64,000 nucleotides of DNA from Actinomycetes bacterium (GTDB taxonomy: Bacteria > Actinomycetota > Actinomycetes > Actinomycetales > Microbacteriaceae). This document shows, in pieces, positions 23,751 through 32,439 of the stretch. The notes under the pieces are model-generated. The model was not told the DNA's origin. It saw only the letters and a list, made by a program, of their open reading frames with translations, and ran no database searches. The DNA lies in the NCBI GenBank assembly GCA_029777095.1, contig JAKOTS010000057.1:27340-91339 (forward strand), given 5' to 3'. A program made the translations under genes and the position numbers. Positions within the stretch are counted from its first letter, which is position 1, and the number at the start of each line of letters is the position of its first letter.

Positions 23751-24824
23751 GTGGAGCCTGCCGAGAATGACGCGCCGCCGCGGCGAAAGCGCGCTCTTGC
23801 GATCGATCTGACGATCCTCGGCGTCGTCGGCCTCCTGCTGATCGCGGCGCTCGGCGCCACCGGCGTGATCCTGTATCGCGAGTTCTACAGCCCCACCGCC
23901 TATGCGATGCGCTACCTGTCGCTCCTCCAAGACCACCGGGCCGCTGATGCACTCGACATGCCGGGTGTTCGCGTCGACTCGATCGCGCTCGACAAGGCGT
24001 CACTCCCGGCGGGCGCATCCGATGCCCTGCTTCGCCGCGCCGCCCTCGGCCAGCTCAGCGACATCGAGCCGGTGAGTGAGACCACGAAGAACGGTGTCAC
24101 CACCGTGACCGTCTCTTACACGGCGCACGGGACCCCCGGCACCACGACGTTCCGCATCGCTCAGGACGGCTGGCTTGGGGTCGCCCCCACCTGGCGTTTC
24201 ACTCAGAGCCCGCTGAGCGTCATCGACCTCACGGTGCGCGGCTCGATGCGTTTTTCGGTGAATGGCTTCGAGGTCGACAAGCGTCAGGTTTCCGTCGATG
24301 GCGTGGATGCTGACCCCCTCGCCCCCGTTCCGATGCTGGTGTTCTCCCCGGGCATCTATTCGGTCACGGTCGACACCGCCATCTCGCGCAGCGACGGTGT
24401 GCTTGTGCTCGCCGATGCGCCGCTGCGAAACACCCCCATCGACATTCAGGCCGAACCGACGCCCGAGTTCGTGAACGTTGTGCAAGAGGAGGTCAACGGC
24501 TTCCTCGATGCCTGCGCCACCCAGCAGGTGTTGCAGCCCACGGGTTGCCCGTTCGGATTCTTCGTCACCAACCGGATCGTCGCGCCGCCGGAGTGGTCGA
24601 TGGCCGAATACCCGGTCGTGAACGTCGTGCCGCACGGCGCCGACTGGCGGATCGTGCCCGCTGACGGCCGGGCGCACATCAATGTTGGCGTGCGGTCGCT
24701 CTTTGACGGCTCGGTGCGCAACGTCGACGAAGACGTCGAGTTTACGATCGACGGCACGATCACGCTGCTCGGCGACGGCACCATCTCGATCCGCGTCGGC
24801 GGCGGCGAGCAGGGGCTCGACTAG
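23751..24824 (+). CDS. Single-pass membrane protein with large extracellular domain, unknown
   Basis: A 357-residue protein I do not recognise. A short cytoplasmic tail rich in Arg/Lys (residues 8-15) precedes one transmembrane helix (about 18-41). The rest is outside and beta-rich, with repeated V-T-V strands and no enzyme motif. Two Cys near residues 256 and 264 could pair. The GTG start fits a leaderless message. It diverges from the helicase. Similar proteins are often annotated as hypothetical in Microbacteriaceae. Confidence 0.8.
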   Translation: MEPAENDAPPRRKRALAIDLTILGVVGLLLIAALGATGVILYREFYSPTAYAMRYLSLLQDHRAADALDMPGVRVDSIALDKASLPAGASDALLRRAALGQLSDIEPVSETTKNGVTTVTVSYTAHGTPGTTTFRIAQDGWLGVAPTWRFTQSPLSVIDLTVRGSMRFSVNGFEVDKRQVSVDGVDADPLAPVPMLVFSPGIYSVTVDTAISRSDGVLVLADAPLRNTPIDIQAEPTPEFVNVVQEEVNGFLDACATQQVLQPTGCPFGFFVTNRIVAPPEWSMAEYPVVNVVPHGADWRIVPADGRAHINVGVRSLFDGSVRNVDEDVEFTIDGTITLLGDGTISIRVGGGEQGLD

Positions 24825-24875
24825 CGCGCTACTGAGCGCCCGCTACTGCCGACACCAGCAGCTACTGCCGAGCAG

Positions 24876-27005
24876 CTACTGCCGACCAGCGCCCTCCTGG
24901 GCCGCCTCGCGCGCCGCGTCCCGCGCCGCGATGCCGGCGAGCTGGGCATTGTAGTCGGCCAGCTCGGCATCACCCGTACGGTCGGCAGTGCGATCGAGGC
25001 GCGTCTGTTCCTTCTGGTCGCTGCGGCTCCATTGGATCGCCACCGTGATCGCCAAGATCAGCGATGGGATCTCGCCCACGCTCCAGGCGACACCACCGCC
25101 GGCGCGTTGGTCGTCCATCGGCGTCCCGCCCCACGTGCGGCCCATCGCCCCGAACCACTCGGCAACGAACAGGCCCTCCTGCGCCATGATCGCCACACCG
25201 AAGAACGCGTGCACCGCCATCACGAGCAGCAGGAGCACAAGGCGCCCGGCGTGCGGGAGTCGGTATGGCACCGGGTCGATGCCGATGAGCGACTGGGCGA
25301 AGAGGTAGCCCGAGATCAAGAAGTGCACGACCATCCACTGGTGGCCGAGGTGGTCTTCCATCGACCAGCGGAAGATCCCGGTGTAGTAGAACACCCAGAG
25401 CGAGACCACGAAGATCGCGGCGGTCACGAACGGGTTCGTGATGACCTTCGCGAACGGGGTGTTCACGGCCCACATGATCCACTCGCGCCCACCACGGGTG
25501 CCATCGTCGCGCTTGCGAATCGTGCGCAGCGCAAGCGTCACCGGCGCGCCGGTGACCAACAAGATCGGGATGCCCATGGCCAACGCCATGTGCCCGAGCA
25601 TGTGCACGCTGAAGAGGTACTCCTGGTAGGCGTTGATCGGGCCGTTCGTCACCCAGAACAACAGCAGCACGCCGGCAACCCACGCAATGGTGCGATAGAG
25701 CGGCCAGGCATCGCCGCGGCGGCGCATGCGGCGCACACCGGCGAGGTAGAAGAACAGTCCGAACGCGCACGCAACGATCCAGAGCAGATCGACGTGCCAC
25801 TCGGTCAGCCACTGCAGGGGGCCGAGCTCGGGCGGCAGTAGCCGGTCGGTGAGGCGCTGCGCGGGCGTGGGAATCTCGGCGGCCTCCTGCGGTACGGGCG
25901 GCGCGGTGCGGGCAAGCGCGACGGCCGCGCCCGAGGCGATCCCCATCAGCACCAACTCGAGCACGATCAATCCCCAGAACCGGCGGTCTGCGGCAACCTG
26001 GCCGGCGCGCGACGCGGCTCGGCTGGGCTCGGCGGGCGAGGTGCGGGTTGCCGAACGCTTTTGATGTGTGGATGCCGCAGCCGAGGCATCCACTCGCCGA
26101 CGCGGTGCCGACACGGCGCGCGAAGGCCCAACCATGCGGTTGATGATGGCGCGGCGATAGATCGCCCCAAGCACGCCGATCGCGAGCAGCGCTGTCACCT
26201 TGACGAGAATGAGGATGCCGTAGGGAGTGAGGAGGGCGTCCCATGCGCCGACGCGCAGCGCGGCGCTCGCGTAGCCCGAGAATGCGACGACCAAGAACGC
26301 GGCGAGGGCGAGCGACGAGTAGCGCAGCAGCACGCGCGTCATCTTGTCGCGGTCGATGACCGGGCGAATCACGATGAGAAGGATCAGCCCGCCGAGCCAG
26401 ACGGCGGCGCCAACGAGGTGGAGGAAGAGTCCGGTGACGGCGATGTTGTGGCCCGCGGCGCCGGCCGTGTGGCCCTGCGTCGCCATCGGGTAGAGCGCGG
26501 CGATCGAGAGCGCGAGCAGCAGCGCCGTGCCGAGCCAGCCACGCACGGCGAACGCGACCACGGTGATGATCGCGCCGGCAACGACGGTCATGAGCCAGGC
26601 GCGGCCCATCGGGATATCGAGCATGAACGCCGCGAGCTGGGCGCCGAACTCGGCGTCGGGGCGGACGGTCGTCGGAAACGCGTTGAGGTAGGTAAAGAAG
26701 GCGGTGACGGCGCTCGCGATGGTGAAGATCGCAGCAGACACGGATGCCACATTCATCGCGGTCTCAAACTCACGCTCGCCCACCTTGAGCGCGAAGAGCG
26801 CGAGCACGAGCGTGCCGATGATGCCCGCGGCGCCGAGGTTGACGAAGAGCCGGGCTACCGGGAGGCCCCAGCGGACGAACGGGCCGGCGTCAAGCAGGAG
26901 TTGCGGCGCGGCCCCGCCACCGAACGCGAGCCCCGCAACGAGCGAAACGAGCGCAAAGCCAAGGAGGATGAGGGGGCCGAGAAGGCGCAAACGACGGGGT
27001 GACAC
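24876..27005 (-). CDS. CopD-CtaG fusion membrane protein (copper/cytochrome oxidase assembly)
   Basis: A 709-residue polytopic protein. The N-terminal half carries a CopD-type copper-resistance domain (GLFLHLVGAAVWLGGL, about residues 192-207). A basic Ala/Ser linker (about 285-330) joins it to a caa3-type CtaG domain with EYLFSVHMLGHMALAMGIP and YYTGIFRWSMEDHLGHQWM. Both domains are linked to copper import and cytochrome c oxidase assembly, and the fusion is common in actinobacteria. The GTG start lies six bases from a TAGGCT -10 box. A copper chaperone operon lies about 9 kb away at 14-17 kb. Confidence 0.9.
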   Translation of the reverse strand: MSPRRLRLLGPLILLGFALVSLVAGLAFGGGAAPQLLLDAGPFVRWGLPVARLFVNLGAAGIIGTLVLALFALKVGEREFETAMNVASVSAAIFTIASAVTAFFTYLNAFPTTVRPDAEFGAQLAAFMLDIPMGRAWLMTVVAGAIITVVAFAVRGWLGTALLLALSIAALYPMATQGHTAGAAGHNIAVTGLFLHLVGAAVWLGGLILLIVIRPVIDRDKMTRVLLRYSSLALAAFLVVAFSGYASAALRVGAWDALLTPYGILILVKVTALLAIGVLGAIYRRAIINRMVGPSRAVSAPRRRVDASAAASTHQKRSATRTSPAEPSRAASRAGQVAADRRFWGLIVLELVLMGIASGAAVALARTAPPVPQEAAEIPTPAQRLTDRLLPPELGPLQWLTEWHVDLLWIVACAFGLFFYLAGVRRMRRRGDAWPLYRTIAWVAGVLLLFWVTNGPINAYQEYLFSVHMLGHMALAMGIPILLVTGAPVTLALRTIRKRDDGTRGGREWIMWAVNTPFAKVITNPFVTAAIFVVSLWVFYYTGIFRWSMEDHLGHQWMVVHFLISGYLFAQSLIGIDPVPYRLPHAGRLVLLLLVMAVHAFFGVAIMAQEGLFVAEWFGAMGRTWGGTPMDDQRAGGGVAWSVGEIPSLILAITVAIQWSRSDQKEQTRLDRTADRTGDAELADYNAQLAGIAARDAAREAAQEGAGRQ

Positions 27006-27011
27006 CCCCCA

Positions 27012-27017
27012 AGCCTA
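27012..27017 (-). promoter_or_regulatory. -10 box TAGGCT of the CopD-CtaG gene, leaderless
   Basis: On the minus strand TAGGCT is six bases from the GTG at 27005. Confidence 0.5.
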
Positions 27018-27065
27018 CGTTTGCTTGGCGTGAGTATCGAACCGTGGCCGTCGGCGCAAAAACGT

Positions 27066-27102
27066 CAGAGGGGGACACCGCGATTCGCGGCGTCCCCCTC
27101 TG
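27066..27102 (-). terminator. Terminator of the HU gene
   Basis: A long GC stem (CAGAGGGGGAC.CCGCG paired with CGCGG.GTCCCCCTCTG, ATT loop, one mismatched pair) is followed on the minus strand by ACGTTTTTGC. Confidence 0.85.
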
Positions 27103-27116
27103 GCAAGAAAGCGGTC

Positions 27117-27404
27117 TTACTTGACGGCTGCCTTGAGCTTCGAGCCTGCGGTCACCTTGACGCGGTGGCCAGCGGGGATCTTGATTTCGTCGCCAGTCTG
27201 GGGGTTGCGGCCGGTGCGAGCCGACGTTGCAACCTTCTCGAATGCGATCCAACCCGGGATCGAGACCTTGTTGCCTGCGGCAACTGCGTCAGAAACCGTG
27301 GCGAAGAGGCTGTCGAGGACGCCGCTGACGGCTGCCTGGCTCTGGCCGGTGGCGCTTGCGATGCTCGCGACGAGTTCGGTCTTGGTGATGGACTTGTCAG
27401 CCAT
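27117..27404 (-). CDS. hup: HU family DNA-binding protein
   Basis: A 95-residue nucleoid protein with the HU fold. It starts MADKSITKTELVASIASATG, carries the beta-arm segment GRNPQTGDEIKIPAG that inserts into the DNA minor groove, and ends KLKAAVK. GAGGAGG lies nine bases before the ATG and sets the start; a longer open frame upstream is not coding. It lacks the Lys/Pro-rich tail of mycobacterial HupB. A strong terminator follows it. Confidence 0.96.
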   Translation of the reverse strand: MADKSITKTELVASIASATGQSQAAVSGVLDSLFATVSDAVAAGNKVSIPGWIAFEKVATSARTGRNPQTGDEIKIPAGHRVKVTAGSKLKAAVK

Positions 27405-27668
27405 GGAGATGTCCTCCTCGGACATTGCGGCTTGTGAGCCGCAAAATTTGCTTGGACCAAGGCGCGAATGCCCCCGGCTGGTCTGATCGACCGTGACGAA
27501 TGTACCAACTCTCCGCGTGATTTCGCGGATTTTCACGGTGTTTGGAGCGGGTTCGGGCGTGTCGCGACCCAATTTCACCGGATTTCGCCTGAAATTGCCG
27601 GATTTCGCCAATACTTGCGCACTCCGGCGCGCAAACGCAGATGCAATCGCAGGCCACCCGTACGCAAC
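27405..27668. other. Upstream region of hup, no gene
   Basis: The region holds the hup leader and probable promoter (TACATT on the minus strand at 27504-27499). CCGGATTTCGCC occurs twice, at 27578-27589 and 27598-27609. I see no gene. Confidence 0.5.
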
Positions 27669-27707
27669 AAAGAAGAGGCGAGGCCCATTCGGCCCCGCCT
27701 CTTCTTT
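27669..27707. terminator. Terminator of the rpmB-rpmG-rpsN operon
   Basis: AAAGAAGAGGCG (27669-27680) pairs with CGCCTCTTCTTT (27696-27707), and GGCC/GGCC pairing extends the stem after one mismatch. The A/T-rich stem ends make it usable in both directions. Confidence 0.8.
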
Positions 27708-27733
27708 ACTACTTGGTGCTTACTGCGTCGTGC

Positions 27734-28039
27734 TTACCAGCTCGACTTGGTCACGCCGGGCAGCTCGCCACGGTGTGCCATGTCGCGGAAGCGAACACGC
27801 GAGACACCGAACTTGGTGAGCATTCCACGGGGACGACCGTCGATGGCGTCGCGGCTGCGAACGCGCACCGGCGAAGCGTTGCGGGGCAGCTTCTGCAGGC
27901 CCAGACGTGCAGCTTCGCGCTGCTCGTCCGTGCTGGTCGGGTCGACGAGTGCCTTCTTGAGTTCAAGGCGCTTTGCGGCGTAGCGCTCGACGATAACCTT
28001 GCGCTGCTCGTTGCGAGCGATCTTGCTCTTCTTCGCCAT
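27734..28039 (-). CDS. rpsN: 30S ribosomal protein S14 (zinc-free form)
   Basis: The 101-residue S14 binds 16S rRNA in the small-subunit head. It shows [30 protein letters not shown] and the ending [11 protein letters not shown]. It has no cysteine, so it is the long C-minus form rather than the 61-residue zinc form. It is the last gene of rpmB-rpmG-rpsN and lies two bases after rpmG. Confidence 0.98.
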   Translation of the reverse strand: MAKKSKIARNEQRKVIVERYAAKRLELKKALVDPTSTDEQREAARLGLQKLPRNASPVRVRSRDAIDGRPRGMLTKFGVSRVRFRDMAHRGELPGVTKSSW

Positions 28040-28041
28040 CT

Positions 28042-28212
28042 CTAGCGCTCCTCACGGAAGTCAACGTGCTTGCGCACTACGGGGTCGTACTTCTTGAGCA
28101 CGATACGGTCGGGGTTGTTGCGACGGTTCTTGCGGGTCACGTAGGTGTACCCGGTTCCGGCCGTCGAACGGAGCTTGATGATCGGACGAACGTCCTGTGA
28201 CTTCTTGGCCAT
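28042..28212 (-). CDS. rpmG: 50S ribosomal protein L33 (zinc-free form)
   Basis: A 56-residue protein beginning [20 protein letters not shown] and continuing [20 protein letters not shown], the L33 family pattern. There is no CxxC pair, so it is the C-minus form. Its ATG overlaps the rpmB stop by one base (TAATG) and it ends two bases before rpsN. Confidence 0.97.
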   Translation of the reverse strand: MAKKSQDVRPIIKLRSTAGTGYTYVTRKNRRNNPDRIVLKKYDPVVRKHVDFREER

Positions 28213-28448
28213 TAGAGCTTCACACCCTTCGCCTGCAGGTCACGAATGACCGACTCGATGCCACGCGCGTCGATGACCTTGATGCCCTTGGCCGACACGT
28301 TGAGCTTGATGTTGCGCCCAAGCGAGGGCACGAAATAGGTTTTGCGCTGCACGTTCGGGTCGAAGCGACGCTTCGTCCGGCGGTGCGAGTGCGAGATGTT
28401 GTGACCGAAGCCGGGAATAGCTCCAGTCACCTGGCACACTGCTGCCAT
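28212..28448 (-). CDS. rpmB: 50S ribosomal protein L28
   Basis: A 78-residue L28 with [33 protein letters not shown] and the ending DLQAKGVKL. Only one cysteine remains, so no zinc knuckle can form. AAGGAG lies about nine bases before the ATG. The roughly 150-base leader contains a hairpin (GTGCG..CGCAC near 28474-28495), which might control the operon; that is a guess. No Zur box was seen upstream, so these may be the main copies. Confidence 0.97.
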   Translation of the reverse strand: MAAVCQVTGAIPGFGHNISHSHRRTKRRFDPNVQRKTYFVPSLGRNIKLNVSAKGIKVIDARGIESVIRDLQAKGVKL

Positions 28449-28605
28449 AATTTTTTCTCCTTAGATACCGTGCGACCGGACGGCCGCACCCAAGATCCCT
28501 TGTCTGCACACACCGCTTCACGACCCATTCGGGCAACGACCTTGACGGCCAACATGAGGGGGTGGGTACCGAACTACGTGCGAGGAAGCACGCAGACCAC
28601 GGGAA

Positions 28606-28611
28606 ATCTTA
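28606..28611 (-). promoter_or_regulatory. -10 box TAAGAT of the ribosomal protein operon
   Basis: On the minus strand TAAGAT lies about 158 bases before rpmB. No convincing -35 is found at 17-18 bases. Confidence 0.35.
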
Positions 28612-28694
28612 GCACGCCCCGCGCGTCGCGCTTTGCATCGCCAACAGTTGGGACTATGCAGCCGGGCAACGGCCGGGGCCCAGTCCTGCTCGTG

Positions 28695-29156
28695 CTACGC
28701 CGAAATCGGAATCGGCGGGCCGAGGATCAGCAGCACGGTGAAGACACCGGCGATGACCACGGCCGCGATGCTCGTCCACACGATCGGTCGACGCAGCACC
28801 ATCGCCTGCACGTGCTCGAAGAAGCCGCTCGGCTTCTCACCGCCCGGGGCGAGGCGCCATCCGCCGTTCAGTAGCCCGCGCTTATCGATCGCGATGTCGA
28901 ACGGCAGCGTCGCGAACGGCACAACCGCGCTCACGAGGCCGAGGATACCGACGCTCGGCTTCCACTTCTGGTTGATCCACACAAAAATCGTCATCGCGCC
29001 GTAGCTCAGAAAAACGAAGCCATGGATGCCTCCAGCCGGCGAAACCCACATGTCAGTGGTCTTCGTGACGTACTTGAGAAACATCGCGGTCAGCAGCAAC
29101 GCCCAGGTGATGACTTCGGCGATGGCGAGGGTGCGGTAAAGAATACGAGGAGACAT
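28695..29156 (-). CDS. DUF3817 integral membrane protein
   Basis: A 153-residue protein with four membrane segments (about residues 8-28, 43-63, 72-93, 125-148). It shows the DUF3817 pattern: an N-terminal RTLAIAEVITWALLL helix, then GGIHGFVFLSYG and a basic loop. The function of the family is unknown; it is widespread in actinobacteria. A TAGGCT box lies eight bases before the ATG, possibly another leaderless start. It is followed at 28448 by rpmB on the same strand but is separated by a promoter region. Confidence 0.88.
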   Translation of the reverse strand: MSPRILYRTLAIAEVITWALLLTAMFLKYVTKTTDMWVSPAGGIHGFVFLSYGAMTIFVWINQKWKPSVGILGLVSAVVPFATLPFDIAIDKRGLLNGGWRLAPGGEKPSGFFEHVQAMVLRRPIVWTSIAAVVIAGVFTVLLILGPPIPISA

Positions 29157-29192
29157 AGGCTCTCAGCCTACGGCGCGTACCTTGGCATGTGC

Positions 29193-30299
29193 TCAGTCGT
29201 TTGGTTGATTCTTCTCGGCGCTGTCGGCGGCGGCGTTCGGCCGTGCTGTCTTCCCGCGCTGCGCGCTTCTTCGCCGCAGATCCAGGACGAAACCACCCGC
29301 GGCGAGGGCGACCGCCACGACACACAATCCCACGAATACGAGCAACCTGACGTTGCCGTTGATTGTCTCGACGTTCCACGTGGAGAGGTCAACGGCGGTA
29401 GCAGCAGAGTCCTCGCCGAGCACTCGAGCGATCAGCGGATCGACCGTGATCGAGGCAACCGCGGCGACGAAGACCGCGACTGCGGCACCGTAAAGGCCCG
29501 GTCCAGGTAGATATCGAATCACAAGCGCGATGATCCAAACCGGCACGAGGCCGATGGCTGCGATAACCAGTGCGGGTGAGAGCCAGAGTTCCGGCATCCC
29601 AAGCGCGGCGAGCGTGACGGCAAGGAACGCGGCGATGGCGATCGTGTCAATCGCGAGAGCGAGGACCATCACGTGTGGGCGGAGACCAGCGGGGAGCGGT
29701 GCGACGCGCAACAAGATCGGCCCGAAGCAGATGACGATCGTCAGCGCCACGGCCGCGATGCTGATGGGCAACCACGGCCCCGCACCATAGAGCAGCGCCA
29801 CGACACCGAGCAGTGCGAACAGCCAGAAGGTGGCGGAAGCAAGTGTCACCCAGCCACGGCGCGCGATTCCGAGCAGGGGAAGCGTCGTGAGCGTGAATGC
29901 GAGGGCGACCGCGGTGAGCACCACCCAGAACCAACTCAGCGTGTGCTCCACCGAGAGGTTCACGATGAACGAGGTGATGATTGCGGCGCCGTAGGCGAGC
30001 GAGGTGGTCCAGAGCAATGCCGCTCGCCAGCGGCGGTACACCTTGGCATCACGGCGGTCATGCCGTTCCTCGCGGTTCTCGCTTGCGCTGATGAGCTCGT
30101 CGCTGCTCACCCCGAGGACCTTTGCGAGCGCGGGCACGGAGGTGATGTCGGGGTACGAGAGTCCGCGTTCCCACTTGGAGACCGCCGACTCAGTGACGTG
30201 CAGCTGGCGTGCGAGTTCGCGCTGGGTGAGCCCGACTGAGCGGCGCCTTTCGGCGACGAACTTGCCGAAGTCATGTTTGGTGCTGTGCATGCCTTCCAT
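29193..30299 (-). CDS. XRE-family HTH regulator with multi-helix membrane domain
   Basis: Residues about 10-65 form a Cro/C1-type HTH (GLTQRELARQLHVTESAVSKWERG). A charged linker (about 70-90) is followed by eight to ten hydrophobic helices to residue 340 and a basic C-terminal tail. The 368-residue protein would be a membrane-anchored transcription factor that could pass a membrane or envelope signal to DNA. No target gene is obvious; the neighbours are DUF3817 and a DNA glycosylase. An ATG three codons in (30290) is an alternative start. Confidence 0.82.
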   Translation of the reverse strand: MEGMHSTKHDFGKFVAERRRSVGLTQRELARQLHVTESAVSKWERGLSYPDITSVPALAKVLGVSSDELISASENREERHDRRDAKVYRRWRAALLWTTSLAYGAAIITSFIVNLSVEHTLSWFWVVLTAVALAFTLTTLPLLGIARRGWVTLASATFWLFALLGVVALLYGAGPWLPISIAAVALTIVICFGPILLRVAPLPAGLRPHVMVLALAIDTIAIAAFLAVTLAALGMPELWLSPALVIAAIGLVPVWIIALVIRYLPGPGLYGAAVAVFVAAVASITVDPLIARVLGEDSAATAVDLSTWNVETINGNVRLLVFVGLCVVAVALAAGGFVLDLRRRSAQRGKTARPNAAADSAEKNQPND

Positions 30300-30475
30300 C
30301 CAACCAACCGAACGTCGTCAAGGGTCACCAATTCGTGCGTTCGGCGCCTCGACCATTCGTCCAGTCCCGAAATTCCGGCGTTTTCTGGCGCGAAAGGAGC
30401 GGGTTCAGAGCGCTCCGACGCCAGCCAGCGGTTCCAAGCTGCCCAGCAAGACGTGTCGCCCGGGGCTCGTTTGCG

Positions 30476-31168
30476 TCACGGCAGCGCGCTCTCGACACCG
30501 GGCGCAGCCCCCGGCCCGGCCCGAAACACCGACACCGTCGGGTCGCCGGCAATCCAGAAGCGCCACGGAAACTCGGCCGTCCCCGCCCGCCCGCTCACAC
30601 CCACGCGCGGACCGGACGCAATATCGACGAGCGGGGAATCGCGCACCCAGAGCCGCGCGACAGCCCCCGCGCGCGGTGCGCCGCCGGCGAGCGCGTCGAT
30701 GCCATTGTGCTGCGACCACACAAGCCCCAGCGCCTGGCCGAGCCGCCCAGGGCCACGGGCCAGGTCGCGCGGCGCGCGGCTTGCGGGGCGACGCAGGGTC
30801 GCGGCATCCGTGCCCTCGATCACTTCGCCGGCACGAAGCAACACTCCCGAGGCGATGCCATCGGGCGAGCAGGCGACGTTGACGCACGAGTGGATGCCAC
30901 GGCTCAAATAGACGTACAGATGCCCGGGTTCACCCCACATCGTGGCGTTGCGGTTGGTCTTGCCCATGCGCGCGTGCGATCCAGGATCGGGCACGGGGCC
31001 AGTGCCACGGCCGTGATACGCCTCGACCTCGGTGATGCGGAGCGCCACCGAAACGCCAGCAACGCTCGTGCAGAGGATGCCTCCGAGCAGTGTCGGCGCG
31101 ACCGCGAGGGCGTCGCGCTCAAGGTCACCGCGCGTGGGCTGGTGAAAGCCCGGCCGGCTATTGGCCAT
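30476..31168 (-). CDS. DNA-3-methyladenine glycosylase (AAG/MPG family)
   Basis: The 230-residue enzyme excises alkylated purines such as 3-methyladenine in base-excision repair. Family motifs include the catalytic ITEVEAYHG region (Glu activates water), GEPGHLYVYLSRGIHSCVNV, which inserts a Tyr into the DNA, and the ending region RFWIAGDPTVS. Its ATG lies inside the end of zur (11-bp overlap), so it is probably co-transcribed with zur. Part of a longer open frame upstream overlaps zur and was excluded. Confidence 0.92.
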   Translation of the reverse strand: MANSRPGFHQPTRGDLERDALAVAPTLLGGILCTSVAGVSVALRITEVEAYHGRGTGPVPDPGSHARMGKTNRNATMWGEPGHLYVYLSRGIHSCVNVACSPDGIASGVLLRAGEVIEGTDAATLRRPASRAPRDLARGPGRLGQALGLVWSQHNGIDALAGGAPRAGAVARLWVRDSPLVDIASGPRVGVSGRAGTAEFPWRFWIAGDPTVSVFRAGPGAAPGVESALP

Positions 31169-31559
31169 CTCGTGCCCGTGAACAGGCGGGGCACCGCCCG
31201 AAGATGTCGACGACGTGCTGGGCCTGGGTGAAGCCGTACTGCGCCGCAGTTGCCTGGGCCCACTGCTCGACCTCGCGGGCCTCAATCTCGACCGCCATGC
31301 CGCACGACTTGCAGATGAGGTGGTGATGGTGGTCGGTGCTCACGCACGCGCGAAAGAGGTTTTCGCCGTCGGGGCCCTGGAGCGAGTCGGCCTCGCCGCG
31401 CTCGGCAAGATCGGCGAGTGCCCGGTAGACCGTCGCCAGGCCGATGCTCGTGCCCGCTTCGTGCAGCGACGAGTGCAGCGCCTGTGCGCTGACAAAACCC
31501 GCGCGCGAGTCGAGTGCCTCACGCACCGCCTCACGCTGCCACGTATTGCGCTTCGCCAT
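31158..31559 (-). CDS. zur: Zur, Fur-family zinc-responsive repressor
   Basis: A 133-residue Fur-family protein. The N-terminal winged helix contains IGLATVYRALADLAERGE; the dimer domain has the HHHH zinc site and two CxxC pairs (CKSC, CPAC) for structural zinc. Its position next to the zinc importer znuA-C-B points to Zur rather than Fur. The ATG lies seven bases after TAGACT, whose first three bases are the stop codon of the permease gene, suggesting its own leaderless transcript. The matching Zur box lies upstream of znuA. Confidence 0.93.
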   Translation of the reverse strand: MAKRNTWQREAVREALDSRAGFVSAQALHSSLHEAGTSIGLATVYRALADLAERGEADSLQGPDGENLFRACVSTDHHHHLICKSCGMAVEIEAREVEQWAQATAAQYGFTQAQHVVDIFGRCPACSRARDGQ

Positions 31560-31566
31560 GCCCGTC

Positions 31567-31572
31567 AGTCTA
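31567..31572 (-). promoter_or_regulatory. -10 box TAGACT of zur, overlapping the znuB stop
   Basis: On the minus strand TAGACT is seven bases from the zur ATG. Its TAG is the stop codon of the upstream permease. Confidence 0.45.
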
Positions 31573-32439
31573 GGCCGCGACGGGTCGCGCGACGCGGGCG
31601 CGGCCCCAGGCCACCACCCTGCACACGACGTAGATGGAGAACGAAATGGTGGTGATGTATGGGCTCACCGGCAGCGTGCCGGCAATCGCGAGGAGGATGC
31701 CGCCGACGGCCGAGACGAACCCGAACACCGCCGCAAGCACCGGCACCGCGAGCGGGCCAGCGCTCAGGCGCATCGCCGCCGCAGCCGGCGTGACGAGCAG
31801 CGCCATCACGAGCAGCGCGCCAATGATCTGCACGCTCACGGCCACGACCGCGCCGAGCAACAGCATGAACCCAATGCTCACGAGCGTGCTCGGGATGCCC
31901 CGCGCCGCCGCCGACGCCGGGTCGAGCGAGTCGAACCGCAACGGCCGCCACACGAGCAGCAACACGACGAACACCGCGACGCAGATGCCAATCAGCCATG
32001 CGAGGTCGGGGGTATCGACCGAGATGATCTGCCCCGTGAGCAGGCTGAATCGGTTGGCGCTGCGGCCGTCATAGAGCGAGAGAAACAGGATGCCGAGGCC
32101 CAAACCAAAAGGCATCAACACGCCGATGATCGAGTTGCGGTCGCGCGCCTTTGCACCGAGCACGCCGATGAGGGCGGCGGCAACCATCGCGCCCACCAGC
32201 GACCCGCCAACGATGTTGAAGCCGAAGAGCAGCGCGGCCGCGGCACCGGCGAACGACATTTCGCTCACTCCGTGGACGGCGAATGCGAGGTCGCGCTGCA
32301 TCACGAACACGCCGATCAGGCCACCGACAAGCCCGAGCACGGCGCCCGCGATGAGCGAGTTCTGCACGAGCGCGAGCAGCGCGCCGTAGTCCTCAAACGA
32401 GAAGATGTCGCTCCACGAGACCAGGGGTACAGAGATCAT
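31570..32439 (-). CDS. znuB: Zinc ABC transporter permease (ZnuB)
   Basis: A 289-residue ABC-3 family permease with about eight membrane helices. It forms the channel of the high-affinity zinc (possibly manganese) importer encoded by this operon. The ATG overlaps the stop of the ATPase gene (ATGA at 32436-32439). The zinc assignment comes from the adjacent zur gene, the His-rich loops of the partners and the Zur box upstream of the operon. The stop codon TAG forms part of the zur -10 box. Confidence 0.93.
   Translation of the reverse strand: MISVPLVSWSDIFSFEDYGALLALVQNSLIAGAVLGLVGGLIGVFVMQRDLAFAVHGVSEMSFAGAAAALLFGFNIVGGSLVGAMVAAALIGVLGAKARDRNSIIGVLMPFGLGLGILFLSLYDGRSANRFSLLTGQIISVDTPDLAWLIGICVAVFVVLLLVWRPLRFDSLDPASAAARGIPSTLVSIGFMLLLGAVVAVSVQIIGALLVMALLVTPAAAAMRLSAGPLAVPVLAAVFGFVSAVGGILLAIAGTLPVSPYITTISFSIYVVCRVVAWGRARVARPVAA

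Noticed and set aside
29373..29386. Third parS site (GTTCCACGTGGAGA)
   Set aside because: Three mismatches to the core consensus and inside a coding region; at chance level for a CACGTG-centred match.
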